NCBI RefSeq assembly: GCF_040802235.1
Contig: NC_133166.1
Coordinates: 115,830,991-115,894,990, forward strand
Direction: 5' to 3'
Length of the DNA stretch: 64,000 bases
Source of the DNA: Manis javanica
Lineage: Eukaryota; Chordata; Mammalia; Pholidota; Manidae
This document shows positions 43,595 to 57,200 of the stretch, piece by piece. The first letter of the stretch is position 1. Each line of letters opens with the position of its first letter. The notes below the pieces were generated by a model. It saw only the letters and a list, made by a program, of their open reading frames with translations. It did no database searches and had not been told where the DNA came from. The translations under genes and the position numbers were made by a program.

Positions 43595-45950
43595 AGAGGG
43601 GTCAGGAGGGAAGCGACGGTTCTGCTCCTCCGTGCTGAGGCAGGAGTTGAAGGCTTTGACTGAGTGAACCAAGGTGAAGCAAGAGTGACCCCAAGTGCCA
43701 AGAGCAGGCACCTGCTGTGGCCTTGGGAGTTTCTATCCTCAAATTATAGGAGGGGCAAAGAAAGGCTTGGTACCTGCCGGCAGCATTCACCGCAGTGAGC
43801 GGTAATGGGAGCCTCCAGAGGCTAACCTGGCCTTCTTACTGCCCTCTGCTCAGGCAGACAAAGGATTGGCTCTCTGGGAATTAGATGCAGGACTGGAACT
43901 TTGAATATATTTTTTAAATAAAAATTGAAGTGAAGTGTCTTGTGGACTGGAACCTGATGCTGAGACCCAGATTGCCATTTCAACCCCAGACAGTTCAATC
44001 CTTCGGCTCCTCTGGAGAAACCTAGTCCATGGCCAGACTGCAGGCCACCCCCTCCTCACTGGGGCTTCAGGTTACCAAGGAGGGTGGTGGGTCACCTTTG
44101 TAGGCAGAGAACAATCCATTTTCATTTGTTCAAAGCAACACTGACCCACTTCTCTGTGTTTGTTCTAGAGGCTGCTCCTGGCTTAGGGTCCTGGTGGTCA
44201 GAAATCCACCCCATTAGACCCTGGGTGGGGAACTGAGATGCATATTCCTGTGGAATGGCTCCCGACAGAGCACTTTGGGGGCAGAGAAGTCCATGGGCTG
44301 CTTTGAGAGGACCACCTGGGTATAGAGTGGACCTGCGGCTACAACCCTCAATGTCCTTCCATGGGAGGAATATGACCCAGTTGGCATCTGCCTTCTGGCC
44401 AAGCCTTGTTCTCAGCTTAGAGCTTACTGGGTTTCTTCCTTGCTGGGAGATAAAGAGGGAACAGATCTGTTTGTCCAGGTGCCACCAGTCCAGTGACTGT
44501 CTCGGGCCCAGGAGAATTTTCAGGGTGTGGTGTCAGATCCCATCCCCCTGACATCTTTATTCCTGATCTGAGTGTGCTATAAACAGCAGACTGATACAAA
44601 ACTGGGAGGTGTTGGGAAAACCCCTGGGCAGGAGATTTCAAAATGAGATTCAGATTAGAAAAGTTAGAGTGGGGTGAGGTTCTAAGGAATGAGGAGATAG
44701 AAAAATCTCTCATCCTGGCAGTCAGCTGGATAGCAGGGATACACAGAAAAGCCTGGAAGAACCCAGAGTGGAAGAGAAGCGGCCAACGGGAGCGCAAGGC
44801 TGTCCTTGCTGGCTTCTCCCCCGCCCATGGAGGTGCACTGTGCCTGCCCGGGCGCCAGGGACTCCACCCCCAGACCTGCACTCGGTCCAGGCACGTCAGC
44901 TGCAGGAAGGCACGGACACAGCAGAGCCCTCCTCACACTCCCTGCACGCAGAGGTCCTTGCGCTTTGGCTCAGGACACGCTTGCGTCGGGCGGCTCTGAG
45001 CAGCAGGTGCCTGTGACAAGAAGAGCCTAGAGGAAGACAGTAGCTGGATCCAAAACTGGGGAGAGAACGACACAAGGAGAAGCAGAGAGAAACTGAGGGA
45101 CAAGGAGAGGAAGAGCAACTAAAACTGCCCCAAAGAAGACAAGGAGGTGACAGAAGGGAGGGCGGGGAGGGCATCCGAGAAGGAGCACAAAGGAAAGACC
45201 GAGATTACACCTCTCATGTGGAGGACGTGGAGTGGTGAAGTCGTGAAGGAGTCTCCAAACGTGGTCTCTATTTAGAAAGCTGGTCATCTGATCAATAAAT
45301 CCCTCCCACCCAGTGGGATGCAGAAAGGGGTTCTCTTTGAGAATGTTTGGGGCCATACTGCATAAAAACCCTGCATGGCCCTGTAAGAACCAGCTAGTCG
45401 GTCATGAATGAGAGGGGCTTATGATTCATGAGTGTGCCTGCCACCTCCGCCCAGAAGCCATGACTGCCCCCGTCTCGTGCAGGGTGGGGACTCATCTAAC
45501 TGGAACCACCACCCAGCCTCTCCCAGTCTCCTTAGATGACAAGCTGTGGCATCCTTGGGCCACCCCACTCAGCTCCCAAGCATTTTGCCAAAATGTCAGT
45601 AAACAAGTACAGGTAAAGGGGGTCACAGGCCTCTGCATCCCGGGCTGTTCCCTCTTTGCTAGAACCACCAGGTGGCCAACCAGAGATTCTTGTCCTGGGC
45701 TAGAGAGTCTTTCCTCTCAGACTAGTCAGAAGGTCCCCAAACACCTTCCTCTGAATTCAGAATGGGTTTATTTTATTTTTATTTTTACATTCTAATAGTG
45801 CGCACCAAGGAAGCTCAGAGTCTGCCTGGACCGTGCGGGGCAACGGCCCCTCCCCTCCATGCATCCAGCGCTCTCAACAGTCAGCGAAAACTTGGCTGCA
45901 CCCCGGGCCACCTTGCTAAGGTTGAATCAGAGATGTATGTTATTAACTAC
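43595..45950. other. Intergenic, no gene seen
   Basis: Numerous short overlapping frames on both strands, none with a recognisable product. A purine-rich run lies at about 45020-45190. Confidence 0.5.
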
Positions 45951-45954
45951 AACA

Positions 45955-46120
45955 TCTAACATTTGTGTAGGGCTTTATACCTCACAAAGCAAATAATTAT
46001 CTTATTTAATCCTCACAATAATCCTGCATTACTGTTACTTCTATTCATAGGCATTAAGTTTGGGAAAGGTCAAGGGTCTTCCTCAGTGTCAACTGGTAGT
46101 CACAGGGCTCACTCGTGTCC
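45955..46120 (+). repeat. MIR SINE relic
   Basis: TAACATTTGTGTAGGGCTTT, CTTATTTAATCCTCACAAT and the following AAGTTTGGGAAAGGTCAAGGG match the MIR layout with moderate decay. Confidence 0.7.
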
Positions 46121-48570
46121 TGGCTCTGGATCCTCTGTTTTCTACACACAGTCGTGGGCCCCTGGAGATTGCAGAGTGTCATCAGGATTGGAATAGGCCT
46201 CTCCCCTGACCCAACTCTGCACCCCCGGTGACCTCAGACCTCAGCCTTCCCTCCATCCCACCCCTACTTCTGTGATTATCCAGGAAGGATCCCCGCTCTT
46301 GGTGAAGAGCGTATACATAAAGCAAGCGATTCTTGTATTTCCTCCGCCAAGGATTCTTTCAAAGTCACCAAGATTTCTTTTCATTACAAAACCAACATGG
46401 GATACTCAGAAAAAGTAAAAACTATGGACAACCAAACAGAAGAAAATACAAATCATAATTCCACTTTGAGTAATAACTTAGTATTTTGAACGTTATGGTG
46501 TTTAGTCTTTCCTAAGTTTTATGATGGATTTACAAAAATGGAAGACGTCCCTACCCAACACACTGTTTTGGAACCTGCTTTTTAAACTTAATAATTGTAA
46601 ACATTTTCCTGTTAGTGAATTTTTTTTTATAACAGCATATGTAATGGAAACATAATATTTCATTATAATTTTTAATGGTGTTTGAGAGTTAACTAGATTG
46701 TTCCTATTTTTCCATTATTATAATCAGTTTTGTCATAGACTTGTATACCGGATTTTATTTTCATTTCTTTGATTATGGAGTTGAATTTTTTCATATGATT
46801 TTTGTCATTTGAAGCTCTTTAATGAATAGCTCATCCATACTATTTGCCAGTTTTCAATGGTGTGTAATTTTTTCTGATACATAAGAATTCTTTATATTAA
46901 GGCTAACATTTTATCTTGTTAAAACTCATTTTGACATTGCATTTTAATGCACCATGAATTTGGGTACATAGTCATTTTCCCCGACTCTCCCAACCTAACC
47001 ACAGATGTTTTGATCTTTTTCCCCTACTTTCTCTTTAACAGATTCCTCCCAAACAAAGCTAACTTTGTAGAGCGCTTCTCCGCACTCACCCCCGGGAGCA
47101 CCTTGGCCTCCTTAGGGAAGGCCATTCCTCCTCACCTGGGCACCAAGCCCGGTGAGGGCAGCTCCAGCCCTTCGGCCCCCACCCCAGAACCTCCTCTCCT
47201 CCCCCGCTGACACCAGCTGCTGCCTGGGGGATGGTGGTGGACCCCCAGAGTTCCTGCTTCAGAAAAGCCTGACCCGAACCTCCCTTGCAGAACTCCTGGG
47301 AGATGGTGATGAGAAGGCGGAGGAGCACAAGGCCCGAGGGGAATCCCTTGTGCGGGGAGGAAGCACTGGTCAGGCCTGTGCAGCAGGAGGGAGAGAACCC
47401 CACTCTCCAAGGGCCCCTTTGCTTCCGAGAAAGGCCCTGGCGGCAGGGCTGCGCTGGAGGCAGGCCTGCCCTCCTCTTTCTGAGTCTCAGGCCGTCCGCT
47501 CCTTTGCCCTGTTATTACCGCTGACACGTTCTGTTTGTGCCTCTGGCCAAAGGGGCGCAAGTCCGACCAGTTCTCCGGTGCCCTTCAGCCGCACACTGGC
47601 TGGGCTGCGCGTGGGGAGGGGAGCGCCTGGGCCTGTTACCTGGAGTCCCCCAGAGGCGGGGTAGGCAGGGAGGGGGCGGCAGGAGCCGGCTGGACTGGAC
47701 TTCCCAGGTGGTGCAGACAGGATGAGTTTCTCACCGACCAAGATCACCATCTTGGAAAACTGGGGTTGTAGGGAGGAGGTCAGGAGAGGCAGGGGGCGGA
47801 TGCCCGCGGGGAGTTCATTCACAGCTCCCACGGGACTAGACCACCCCGACCCCTAAGCGCCTCCCTTCTGGCCCTTTCTCCAGGTTTGGGATGTCTGGAA
47901 GATGAGCGTGGCTGCAATTTCAGCAGGAGCAAACACACCTGCCATTTCTGGGGCGAGAGCTGCACCCTGTGACCCCCTCGGCCCCTCTGGTCTCCCAATG
48001 GGGACATTGCCTCTCCCCTGACACACAGCTGGGCTTAGGAATTTCCAGAACATTTTTTTTCTTATATTTCCACGCATTTCCTGGGAAGACAGTGTGATGG
48101 GGGTGGGGAGCTCCAGGTAGGTGCCCTGGAAGGTCTGCTGTCAGGTAGCCACCTTGACCTTGGCTATTTGTTAACCTCTTGAGGTTTCACTGCCCTCATC
48201 TGGAGAGACCTCCAGGCTGGCGCTCAGTGCCCCGGAGTGCAGGGGGTGCTCAGCCTGGCGGGGTGCCTTCCTCCTTTCCCTTTCCTCAACTCTGTTGACA
48301 TGGGTGCCCTTTGGGCACTTCGGAGTTCTCTGCTCGATGGCGGAGCCCAGGCAGCCTGGCCCCACTCTGCTGTCCACGGTTTGCATCTGCTAGTGCGCCC
48401 TGGCCCCCGCCGCCGGGCAGGGGTGCGGTGTTGCCCCCACTGAGGGCCACTTCCAGAGTGCACGGGCCACGCCTAGCTCACCTTCCCACCCCTATGCGTC
48501 AGCACAGTGCTGGGAATGGAGCGCGTGCTCTGTGTCGGGAGAATGAGGGAAGAGCTGAAAGGAAGGAAGC
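46121..48570. other. Intergenic: AT-rich old repeat debris, then GC-rich unique sequence
   Basis: 46300-46960 is AT-rich and LINE-like. 47050-48450 is GC-rich with long but unconserved open frames. I find no supported exon. Confidence 0.45.
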
Positions 48571-48584
48571 CCCCTTTCCTGATA

Positions 48585-48795
48585 GTTGGGAATCTGTGAG
48601 ACAAGAGCCCCCCACTGACTATCTGGGTGACCTTGAGCAAGATACTAAGTCTCTATGAGCCTCAATCTTTTTGTCTAAGAATAGGAACAGTAATAACTAC
48701 CTCCTAGGTTGTTGTGGGGATTAGTGATGATGTCAGGAAGAAGCGTGGCTGGGCGCTGCTGGCGCATAGTAGGCGCTCACTAAATGACAGTGGTG
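48585..48795 (-). repeat. MIR SINE relic
   Basis: TGACCTTGAGCAAGATACTAAGTC, TGAGCCTCAATCTTTTTGTC and GCATAGTAGGCGCTCACTAAATG (each quoted in part: GTGACCTTGAGCAAGATAC, GAGCCTCAATC, TAGTAGGCGCTCA) are MIR landmarks. Confidence 0.75.
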
Positions 48796-51700
48796 ATCAG
48801 CTGCTATTACAGGGCCGGTTACGTGTGTGCCTGAAGCAAAATGCTTGCTCCACGAACGTTTGGGCTTAGCAGCCAGTGCCACCCACCTCTCAGGGGCCCC
48901 GGAGCCTGTCTTGGTTTGGTCTCCACTCCAGTGCTGGATCCTCTGCTCTGGGGAATGAGATGTGCTGCTGGAAAGCTAATGGGTGGTGCGGCCCTCAGCC
49001 TGGGCGCAGCAGCCAACCAGGCAGCTCTTGCTCTCTGTGCTGCGCCTCGTCCTCTCTGTGGGCGTGGGGTGGGCGTGGGGGGCATGCCAGCTGGCCCTTG
49101 TGCCTGAAGTCAGAGGTGAAGGCAGGGGGTGGGTGGGGTGCTCCGGTCTGGGATTTAGGCAGCTGGCCCCCACCCTCTCATCACTGAGGAAGGTATTTAG
49201 GCACCTGATTTGTGTTTTATTCTACTTTGAAAGATTGATCAGGTGAAAGTATTCTCACCCACTTCACGTATAGAGAACAGGTGAGGAAAAAGCAGGCAGC
49301 CAGTCACTTGATCCCCAGCACTGGCATCCAGGAGGCAGGAGCTGGAAGAGCTGATCCTGTGTGCCACCCTTGCCCAGGACCAGAGTCACCGTGTCCTACT
49401 CAACCTGCTTTCCAGTGCCAGCCCCGCAGTATTGCTGGACTGGAGCCCCACGTGCCAGTGAGCCTGCTGCCCAGGAGGAGGCTGCCAGGCAAGGAGGGCA
49501 TCTCAGGGAGAACTGAGAGCACCTCACTGATCGGCAGAGCCAGGGGCCCGAGCCTGGGGTGGAGACGGAGTATCCAGCGGACGCTAGGAACTTGGGAAGG
49601 CAGGTCCTGGGCAGGGAAGGCGGGGGCAGCCTGGATCCAGTGGCTGCTGTCACCTGGGATGGAGTGTCTGGGAGGCTCAAGAGGCAGGCAGGGCCAGAGA
49701 CGGTGAGAGGGGACCCTCTTCTCCCAACAAGTCCGGGGCTTCACCACCCAAGCCCAGAGTATAGGAACAGCCTCCCAACGGGTGGCTCTTCCCGGGGTTT
49801 CCTTTCCATTCCGTTCTGTTCCCGAGCATTTTCACCCTGCCTCTGCCCTGGGGATGGTGGTGAGGCCTGGAAGTCAGGACCACTTTGCTCTGACCCTCTC
49901 AGAGTTTCGTGGGTGGAAGGTGTTGAGGGTGGCGTTGTCCCACGAAGGAGTCCCATTCGGAAGTCCTAACAGTGCCCTGCCAGCCCCAGCCAGCAGCCCT
50001 CCGGTGGCAATGCCTGGGGACCTGCCTGGCCAAACAACCACTCTGTGGTTAAGCCAAGGCAGGTCAAAGTCTTCCTGCAGTGGGGGTGCCCCCTCCACTT
50101 CCCACGTCTTGGCCCAGAGTCTGCCAGTGGAGCCACCTGGAATGAGCCTCTCTGTGTGCACCAAACCAGCGGCCATGTGGCTGGCCTTTCCCACGCACAC
50201 AGCAACGTCCAGCCTCTAGCGGCTCCTCACTGCCACCACAGTTCATCAGTGAGTTTCTTCAAGGGCTTTATTGAGATGGGGGCCTAGAGACATAAAGTCT
50301 TTATAACACAAAGGGATTCTTGAACCTAGGAACCCACCTCATTTTATAGATAGGGAACTGAGAGGTTAGATCATTTGCCCAGGGCCACACAGGCAGCACA
50401 AGGCAGGCCCATGGCACTAACCCCGCCTTTGCCCATTCCCACCACCCACTGGTGTCCAACACCCAGGGGGAGAGAAGGGATCACAGCTGTGACACCGCAC
50501 TTCTGATACTGTCCAAGATCACATCGGCTTTTGCCAGGGAAGGGCAGCTCCATTTCCCTGCCCAGGTGTTGAGCTTCTTGTCAGCTAGAACCTCTAAATT
50601 GTTTTATAACTTTATTTTCTTGTGATTGTAAAAATAATATATGCTCACTGTAAAAAAATTAGAAAATACATAAAAATATAAAGAAGTATAAGCCTTTGTA
50701 GCACTTCCTGTTTTTATAAAGTTTTCCCCACCCTGCACTTGGTCGCTTTTAGGTACAAAAATAGGACTCCACCTTCATCCTCCATAGTCCGCCCTGCTAG
50801 GCTCAAGCCAACCCTCCTGTCTCTCAGAATCTCGTTTTATCAGTTCTTATTGACATTGGGGCAGGGCTCAGAAATGCCCATGGTGAGCTGAATGCATGAA
50901 GCAGGCATCCAGATTGCTGATGGAACAGTGAGACCCCCTGCCCACCCACTGCCCACACCTTCCCTCTTCTGTGCCTGATCCCACTCCCCAAAACTCCATC
51001 CCTTCTCTTCTGTTCTATTCAGATCCTCCTGTTTTTCCAGCCCAGCCGGGGCTCTGCTTCTTCCAAGAAGTATTTATTGTTTCTGATGCAAAAGACTCCT
51101 GTTTGAGTCCCACACCATTTGTCCTTACTTATAAACTGATGGCATCAATTGCGTCTCTCTACCTGTCTAGGGCCTATTTCCCAGTAGCAGAAGCTCCCCA
51201 TACTTCTTGTTTCTCTCCTGGCACCCATCCTAGAGTCTGGAGAACATTAGGGGCCTTCGAAATGTGACTGTCTGGCCTGACCCTGCCAGGGAAGGGCGTG
51301 TCTGAGTGGTGTCCCCCCCCTTGAGCTCTCCCAAGGAATGAGGGCAGAGGCTGGAAGGCCACCCCGGCCCCCGCCCTATCCCCAGCTTCCTGGAAGCTTG
51401 TCCCCCACTCCTCCTAAAGTTTACATAGCGGTTGATCATCTGGATTCCCAACAATGAGCTCTGCTCTTCTGGGCACATGTAAAACTTGAGTTTGGTCGGC
51501 CTTTCACACGAGAGGCTTCTAGAGGTAAGGAGAAATCCTCTGTGCCTGGCTAGTTAAAGACAGAAGGAAGGTTGGGACCCTTTCCAATGCTCTGGCTTCT
51601 CACAGGGGTCCCTGGAGGTCCTTTCTCCTCACAGCACCAGGGCACCCACCCCTCATGCCTCCTGGAGCACCCTGCCCAGGGCCCAGGCCTGATGCTCTGC

Positions 51701-52495
51701 CGACCCCACCTACCTGCTCCCAGGGATGCGATGGAAGAACACTGACCTGCGACCCGAGGACCAGGGTCCCCAGAGTGATCAGGTCTCCCTAAGTGATCCT
51801 GGATAGGTGATGGGGAAGGCCAGGTAACCTCTGATTTCCTTCTGGGCTGACCTGCCTGGGGATGCCATGCTGTCTCCTTGCCTCTGTATTGGCACAGTGG
51901 GTGGTGCTTCCAGCACAGACCCCAGGCCAGGCTGTCTGGTTTGCACCCCAGCTCCTGTACTAGTCAGTCATGAGACTTCAGGCCAGCTACCTAACTTCTC
52001 TCTGCTGGTGGTGATAACAGCTCCCACCTCAGGGCGTGGCTGGAAGATCGGGTGAGCCAACATGCCTGAAACATTCTGAGTGCCTGGCATGGACAGGTGC
52101 TGTCCAAGTGTGGCCGTCCCTCTAGCTAGGTGCCTGACCTCTTCATGTCATGGTCCCAGCAGGGTGCTGGGAAGAGAAGCCAAGAATGGACCCTGAGTGA
52201 CTGCACCGGCTCCAAGGAGAACCTCCCGTGGGGACGCAGGAGCATCAGGCAGGTGGAGGAATCCCATGGGGAGGCCCCTGCTGCTGCCACAAGCAGAGCA
52301 TGTAGCCCAGGGGTCAGCAGGTGTGACTGCCAAGACCATGGATGGGCCACTCAATCTATCGGGGTTGCATTCTTGTCTCGATTTGAGGCCCACCAGTAAC
52401 CATAAGAGGGTAAAGCTTTGAAAGAATGCATCAGTTGTTTTGATTAACTTCCCTGCAGGGTGAAAAAGGCCTATAAGACAAAAAAGCAAAAGTGC
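48796..52495. other. Intergenic, no gene seen
   Basis: A MIR-like phrase occurs at about 50335-50400 and an AT-rich old repeat piece at 50590-50700. Open frames here have no recognisable homology. Confidence 0.45.
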
Positions 52496-52496
52496 A

Positions 52497-54240
52497 GAAA
52501 ATGATCCTTCTTTGATTTTAATAGTTGTGGGGAAAGTTATAAAATAAAATAGATAACACAGAGCTCTAAGACTCCCTCAGACTGTGATAACACGGGGACA
52601 CAGAATGTAAACAAAACAGAGCCTCCAGACAAGGTCATTATATACTATGTGACTTCGAGAATACAGCAGCTCCTGGACACTCTAAAGTAAAATAAAACAG
52701 GAGTCTTCTAGAACAATCTGTACATGTTCAGAGGGAAGTCAGAGAAGGCTCCTTCCCTCAGCCCAGGGATGTGCCCCCACTGCTTGGGGGTTTGGCTTCA
52801 GGGGGCAGCCCAGCCTGCTGTGTCCCATGGGCCTCTTTTGAGTTGGCAGGCTGGCTCAGCCCCTGCCCATCTCTCCCTTCTGACCCCTTTCCTGTTATTA
52901 GCAGGAACACCACCAGGCCCAGGGAGTCTGGCCGATTCCCTCCGATGGAGCCAACAGCCCAGGGGTGGCTCTTACAGGTGTTCAAAACCCAGCCTTGCCA
53001 GTTGAAAAACAGAAAAAAGGTTATAAATATAACTTGTTAACCGTCTTTTACTGTCCTCCCTCTAGAAGTTTCTGATGTGTCTGGTTATTACTCCGTCCCA
53101 ATTTTTTGCTGCTGTCCTAGGGTATTCCCCTCAACCAGGAAAGGAGCAGGCCTCGCAGCCTGGCCCTGTACATGTCTTATCTTCCTACTGCCCCAGGCCC
53201 GTGAACCCCGAGCATATCACAGACTCATCGTCCCACCTGGCTTGCCCCTAAAGCTGCAGCCGGACGGGGCTGCCAGCTCTGGAACGGTGACTTGTTCCAC
53301 AAAAACTCTGTTACCAAGACACAAGGGGGCTCTTGGGGACTCTGAGGCTGGCCTCGCAAGGCTGTGGGAGGGAGGCCGAGCTGCAGGGCAGGGCAGGCAG
53401 ACATGCCGTGTTGTCCTGGCAGAAGGGGAGGAACAGAAAGCTCAGTGCCCCTTCCAGACACGGGCGGAGCAACAAGGCCTAAGGGTGAACATCTCAGGTG
53501 CGAGGGCGGAGGGGGTCCGGGCAGCCACCCAAGCCAAGGCACAGAGGGGGTGCGAAGCGTCCGGGATAAACAGGCGCATGGGGAGGGAGAAAAGCCAGCT
53601 CCATCCTCTCTTAAAAACAGTCACCATCGGCACCAAATATATATTAATATCTGTACATTTGTCATCTTTGAAAAAGGAAGTGGAACTTCCTTGGCACCTT
53701 GTTACTGATTTCTGAAGAATGAGGTGATATGTGGAAAGGCCTCCTGTGTGCTCACACATCTACAGCTGGGCGCACATGCATGTGTCCCTGTCAGAAGGCA
53801 GAGCCCCCTGCAGCCCTGAGTATTAGAAGCGCTGCCGGGTGGGCCATCACCAGCCCCCCAACTGCCCTTGTTTGCAGGGGTGCTCTTTGCCAACGTTCTC
53901 GACTCTGCCATCCACGGGTGACCAGCAGCCCACACTCTGTGCTCTGGAGGGATCACCCTGGGGGCGACAGGATCACCCTCACGACCTCCTCCGGGAAGTA
54001 GGTCCTATCTGTGTAGGCATGCTGCTTCAAACGGAAGGAGGCCCTGGCCTCACCCCTGCCCCATGCTCATACGCATCTGGCCACACGACAAAACACAAAC
54101 ATGAACAGAGGTCGGTACAGGGCCAGAGTGAGCACGTGTGCCTGGGGGCTCCGGTCCTGACCCCCAGTGGTCCAGCCAGAGGCCGCAGGAGGGTGGGCCA
54201 GCCAGGCAGCAGGCAGGCGACCGGGCCGGGCCTTTGCCAC
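52497..54240 (-). other. OVOL1 3' untranslated region (estimated)
   Basis: About 1.7 kb follow the OVOL1 stop, in keeping with the long 3' UTR of the gene. The end is set by ATTAAA at 52522-52517 (minus strand), the first usable signal I find. A 212-codon frame on the opposite strand (53077-53715) has no homology and may be chance or belong to an antisense RNA, as exists at this locus in human. Confidence 0.55.
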
Positions 54241-57200
54241 TCAGAGGTGGTGGTTGCTCTGCAGCAGGGAGGTGACAGTGTTCTGCAGGGCCACAGCCAC
54301 CTTCTTGGAGGTTTTCCGCAGCAGTGGGCTGTCAGGGTGGTGTTCCTTTAGGTGCAGGACGTGGCCCTCCTGGCTCTCGGACGTGCAGCCACACTCCTCA
54401 CACACGTACAGCTTGGCCCGCCGCTCCTTGTAGGCATACTTCTGCTGCACGCCATGGATCTTTTTGAGGTGAGACTCCAGAGAGCAGCGCTGTGTGAAGG
54501 CCTTGTCACACAGGCTGCATTTGTAGGGCCGCACACCTGCAGAAGCACAGGGCCAAGCATCAGGGACCCGGACATGGAGGGCAGACCAGCTGACTCTGGG
54601 GAAGAAGAATGGACGGAGGCCTGTCCGTCTGCAACACCCGAGTGGCCTAACTGATGAGCTGAGGCCTCTGCCCTGGGCTCCCAGATGCCCCTCCCAGGCC
54701 ACCGGCTCCCAAGTGAGCAGGGCTTAGCCAGGGGGCTCCGCTCACCAGTATGGGTGCGGACGTGCCTCTTCAGGTCAAAGGTGTCGTTGAAGCCCTTCCC
54801 ACAGTAGGTGCAGAGGTGTCTCTTGACGTCGTTGTGACACTTCATGTGGCGATTAAGCATGCGCTGGTAGGTGAAGGCCTTCTGGCAGATGTGGCAGGTG
54901 AAGAGGTCTCCACTGGGACTGTCCCCCAGGGTCACCTGTGGGTGAGGATGGTGTTTGTGAAAGACATCCAAGAGTTGGGGCTGCAGGTGGGCAGACTGGG
55001 AGGACGCAAACGCGAGCCCCCAGGAAAGCTGTGCCCACCCGCCAGAGGCCACACCTCTGTGCCGCTGGCTCACGGGCAGCAGCGGTGGTGGGGCACAAAG
55101 GAACCTCTGGGTCTAGGGTCAGCTTCCTGTGGATCCCCAAGTCCCCCTTCAGGGTTGCTACCCAGCCCCTTTGCCACCTCTACAAATGGGCAGCTAACCA
55201 CCTAGAGAAGCAGCTTGATTCACCATCAGCAACTCTGCCTGCTAGAAGGTTCTTCTTCACGGAGCCCAGATCTGCATCTCTCTAGTTTCTGCTCTCTGCC
55301 CTCGTTCTATGCCTTACGACAGAGGAAGACGCCCGTGACACGGTCTCTGTGGAAGCCTTCTCAGGCTGAGGCCACCGCTGTGAGCCTGGAGTCCCCCGCA
55401 GGCCAGGCCGGCCCCCCGGCTCCCCTCGGACCAGGGCTGATGTGGTACAGTTTAATCCCATTGCCACTGTGATGACTCTCTTGCTTACAAAGTTTTTTCA
55501 TTTTTTTGGTAATAAGGGAAAATCTCAGCTCTCCTCAGAAGTGGAGATGAGTACCGTGGGCCTCTCACTGAGGGCCAGCCTCCTTCCATCTCATGTCCCC
55601 ACCTCCCCCCAGCCTGGGTCACTCTGACGCAGATCCTGGGCACCCCAAGCCCTCAGAGGCACACTGCTCAGTGGTGGCAGTGCTCTCCGGGCCGTGTGGC
55701 CAGCACGGGGGCGGTGGCATGGTCTTGATGCCCCTCCTCTGCTAGTTTCTGTGGGTTGCTCGTGCTTTGTGGATGGCCCTGTCACACCGGGTGCACCCAT
55801 CACACATCTTACGGCTGCTGGCGCCTGGGGGCCCCCCGTGCTGCTAGCGGGTTGTGTACACCCACTGTCCTGTGCCTCTGCTCTCCCCACACCCTTCCTA
55901 CCCGCTGGGGTGCACGGCTGAGAGGGAGGGCCGAGGGGCTCAGGGTGCTGTGCCAGCTGCCCAGCATGTCTTGATGGTTCCCCTCCAGTTATGACACCCA
56001 CTTGGCCTCTGCAGGTAAGAGAGGAAGCAGCAGCATTTCACGGCCAGCTTCCTTTGGCCTTTTGGCACCCGGAATAGCACTTTGAAAAGAACCCTCCCAC
56101 CGCATCACTGCTGCCAGGTGCGGCCAGATCCTGGAGCTGTCAGGAATGCAGGCCCAGCCAGGGACAGCCCCGCTCTGGCCTCAAGCACCAACAGGGCTGG
56201 AAGTGACACACTCGGGTGAGGGAGAGACCGCCGGGCACTGGCCTCAAGGAACAGTTAGCCACCAAGTGCACTGCAGACCTCACTCTGGATGCAGCACAGA
56301 TGGGAGCCCAGGGGAAGGTGCTGAGCGGGGCTCACGTCTGCCTGCTCTTCCTAGGACTTCTGTGTAGAGATGTGGTTCCCCTTAAGGCCAGGAATGTAAC
56401 AACCCCCAGAATGGACTCCATAAAGTGTGCTAGGTCTTGGAACCCCCTGCCTCTTCCCACTGTCACTTTGGACCCGCTGCTCTTCCGTCTCACTTCCATC
56501 TGTGCCTCAGCTAGCCAGGTTCACTTCTCTGTGGGGACCTGGACTGGGTCCAGGGCCAGCCTCTGCTTGCATCTCGTGTGCTCCATGGCTCATGGGCCGG
56601 ACACAGCTCTACATACATGCCCCTGGCCCTTGGAGACAGTGTGAGGGTTGGTACCTTCATCTTAGTGCGCAGGAAGCCATGGTCGCTGCTCTGGGGGTCT
56701 GTCAAGCGGCCCATGTCTTCTGAGGGCAGCTGGGCCACCACGCAGGGCCCAGGGGCCACACTGCAGCTGGGGTCCCGAAGGCTCATGTCCAAAGCCAGGG
56801 GGCAGGAGGGGGGTTCAGCCACCGATGGCTCTGGCTCCTGATAAGGCTGTGGCGGGTAGATGCCCAGGCTGACTGTGGAGAGAAGAACAGCCAGGTGAGG
56901 GGCTAGGTGGAGGAAAGAGGATTTGAGGTCTTTCAGGAAGGCTGCCTGGCAAAATGAGCTGGCTGAGCCTCAAGCCTTTGTCCCGCCCCTTGCAGGCATG
57001 TGGTGGAGCAGGGCTACCCCCAGCCCACCACACGCAGCACCTCCCTCCCGCCCCATTAAGGTAATTACAGGTGACGCCAGGCAAGCGCCCCGGCCCACAG
57101 GCTTGCCCGCTGAGTAATTTGTGTCTTAGCGGAACTGGGAGGACCGAACCTGCCCTGCCAATTATCCTGGGAGAGCTGTCTGCCCGCCCCACCTGGGCCA

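Noticed and set aside
53077-53715. 212-codon plus-strand frame as a gene
   Set aside because: It is antisense to the OVOL1 3' UTR and has no family signature. Left as possible antisense RNA only.
54348-55073. Long minus-strand frame of 241 codons over OVOL1 exons 3-4
   Set aside because: It reads OVOL1 exon 3 and then straight through the intron and out of frame into exon 4. The splice sites give the proper 267-aa protein.
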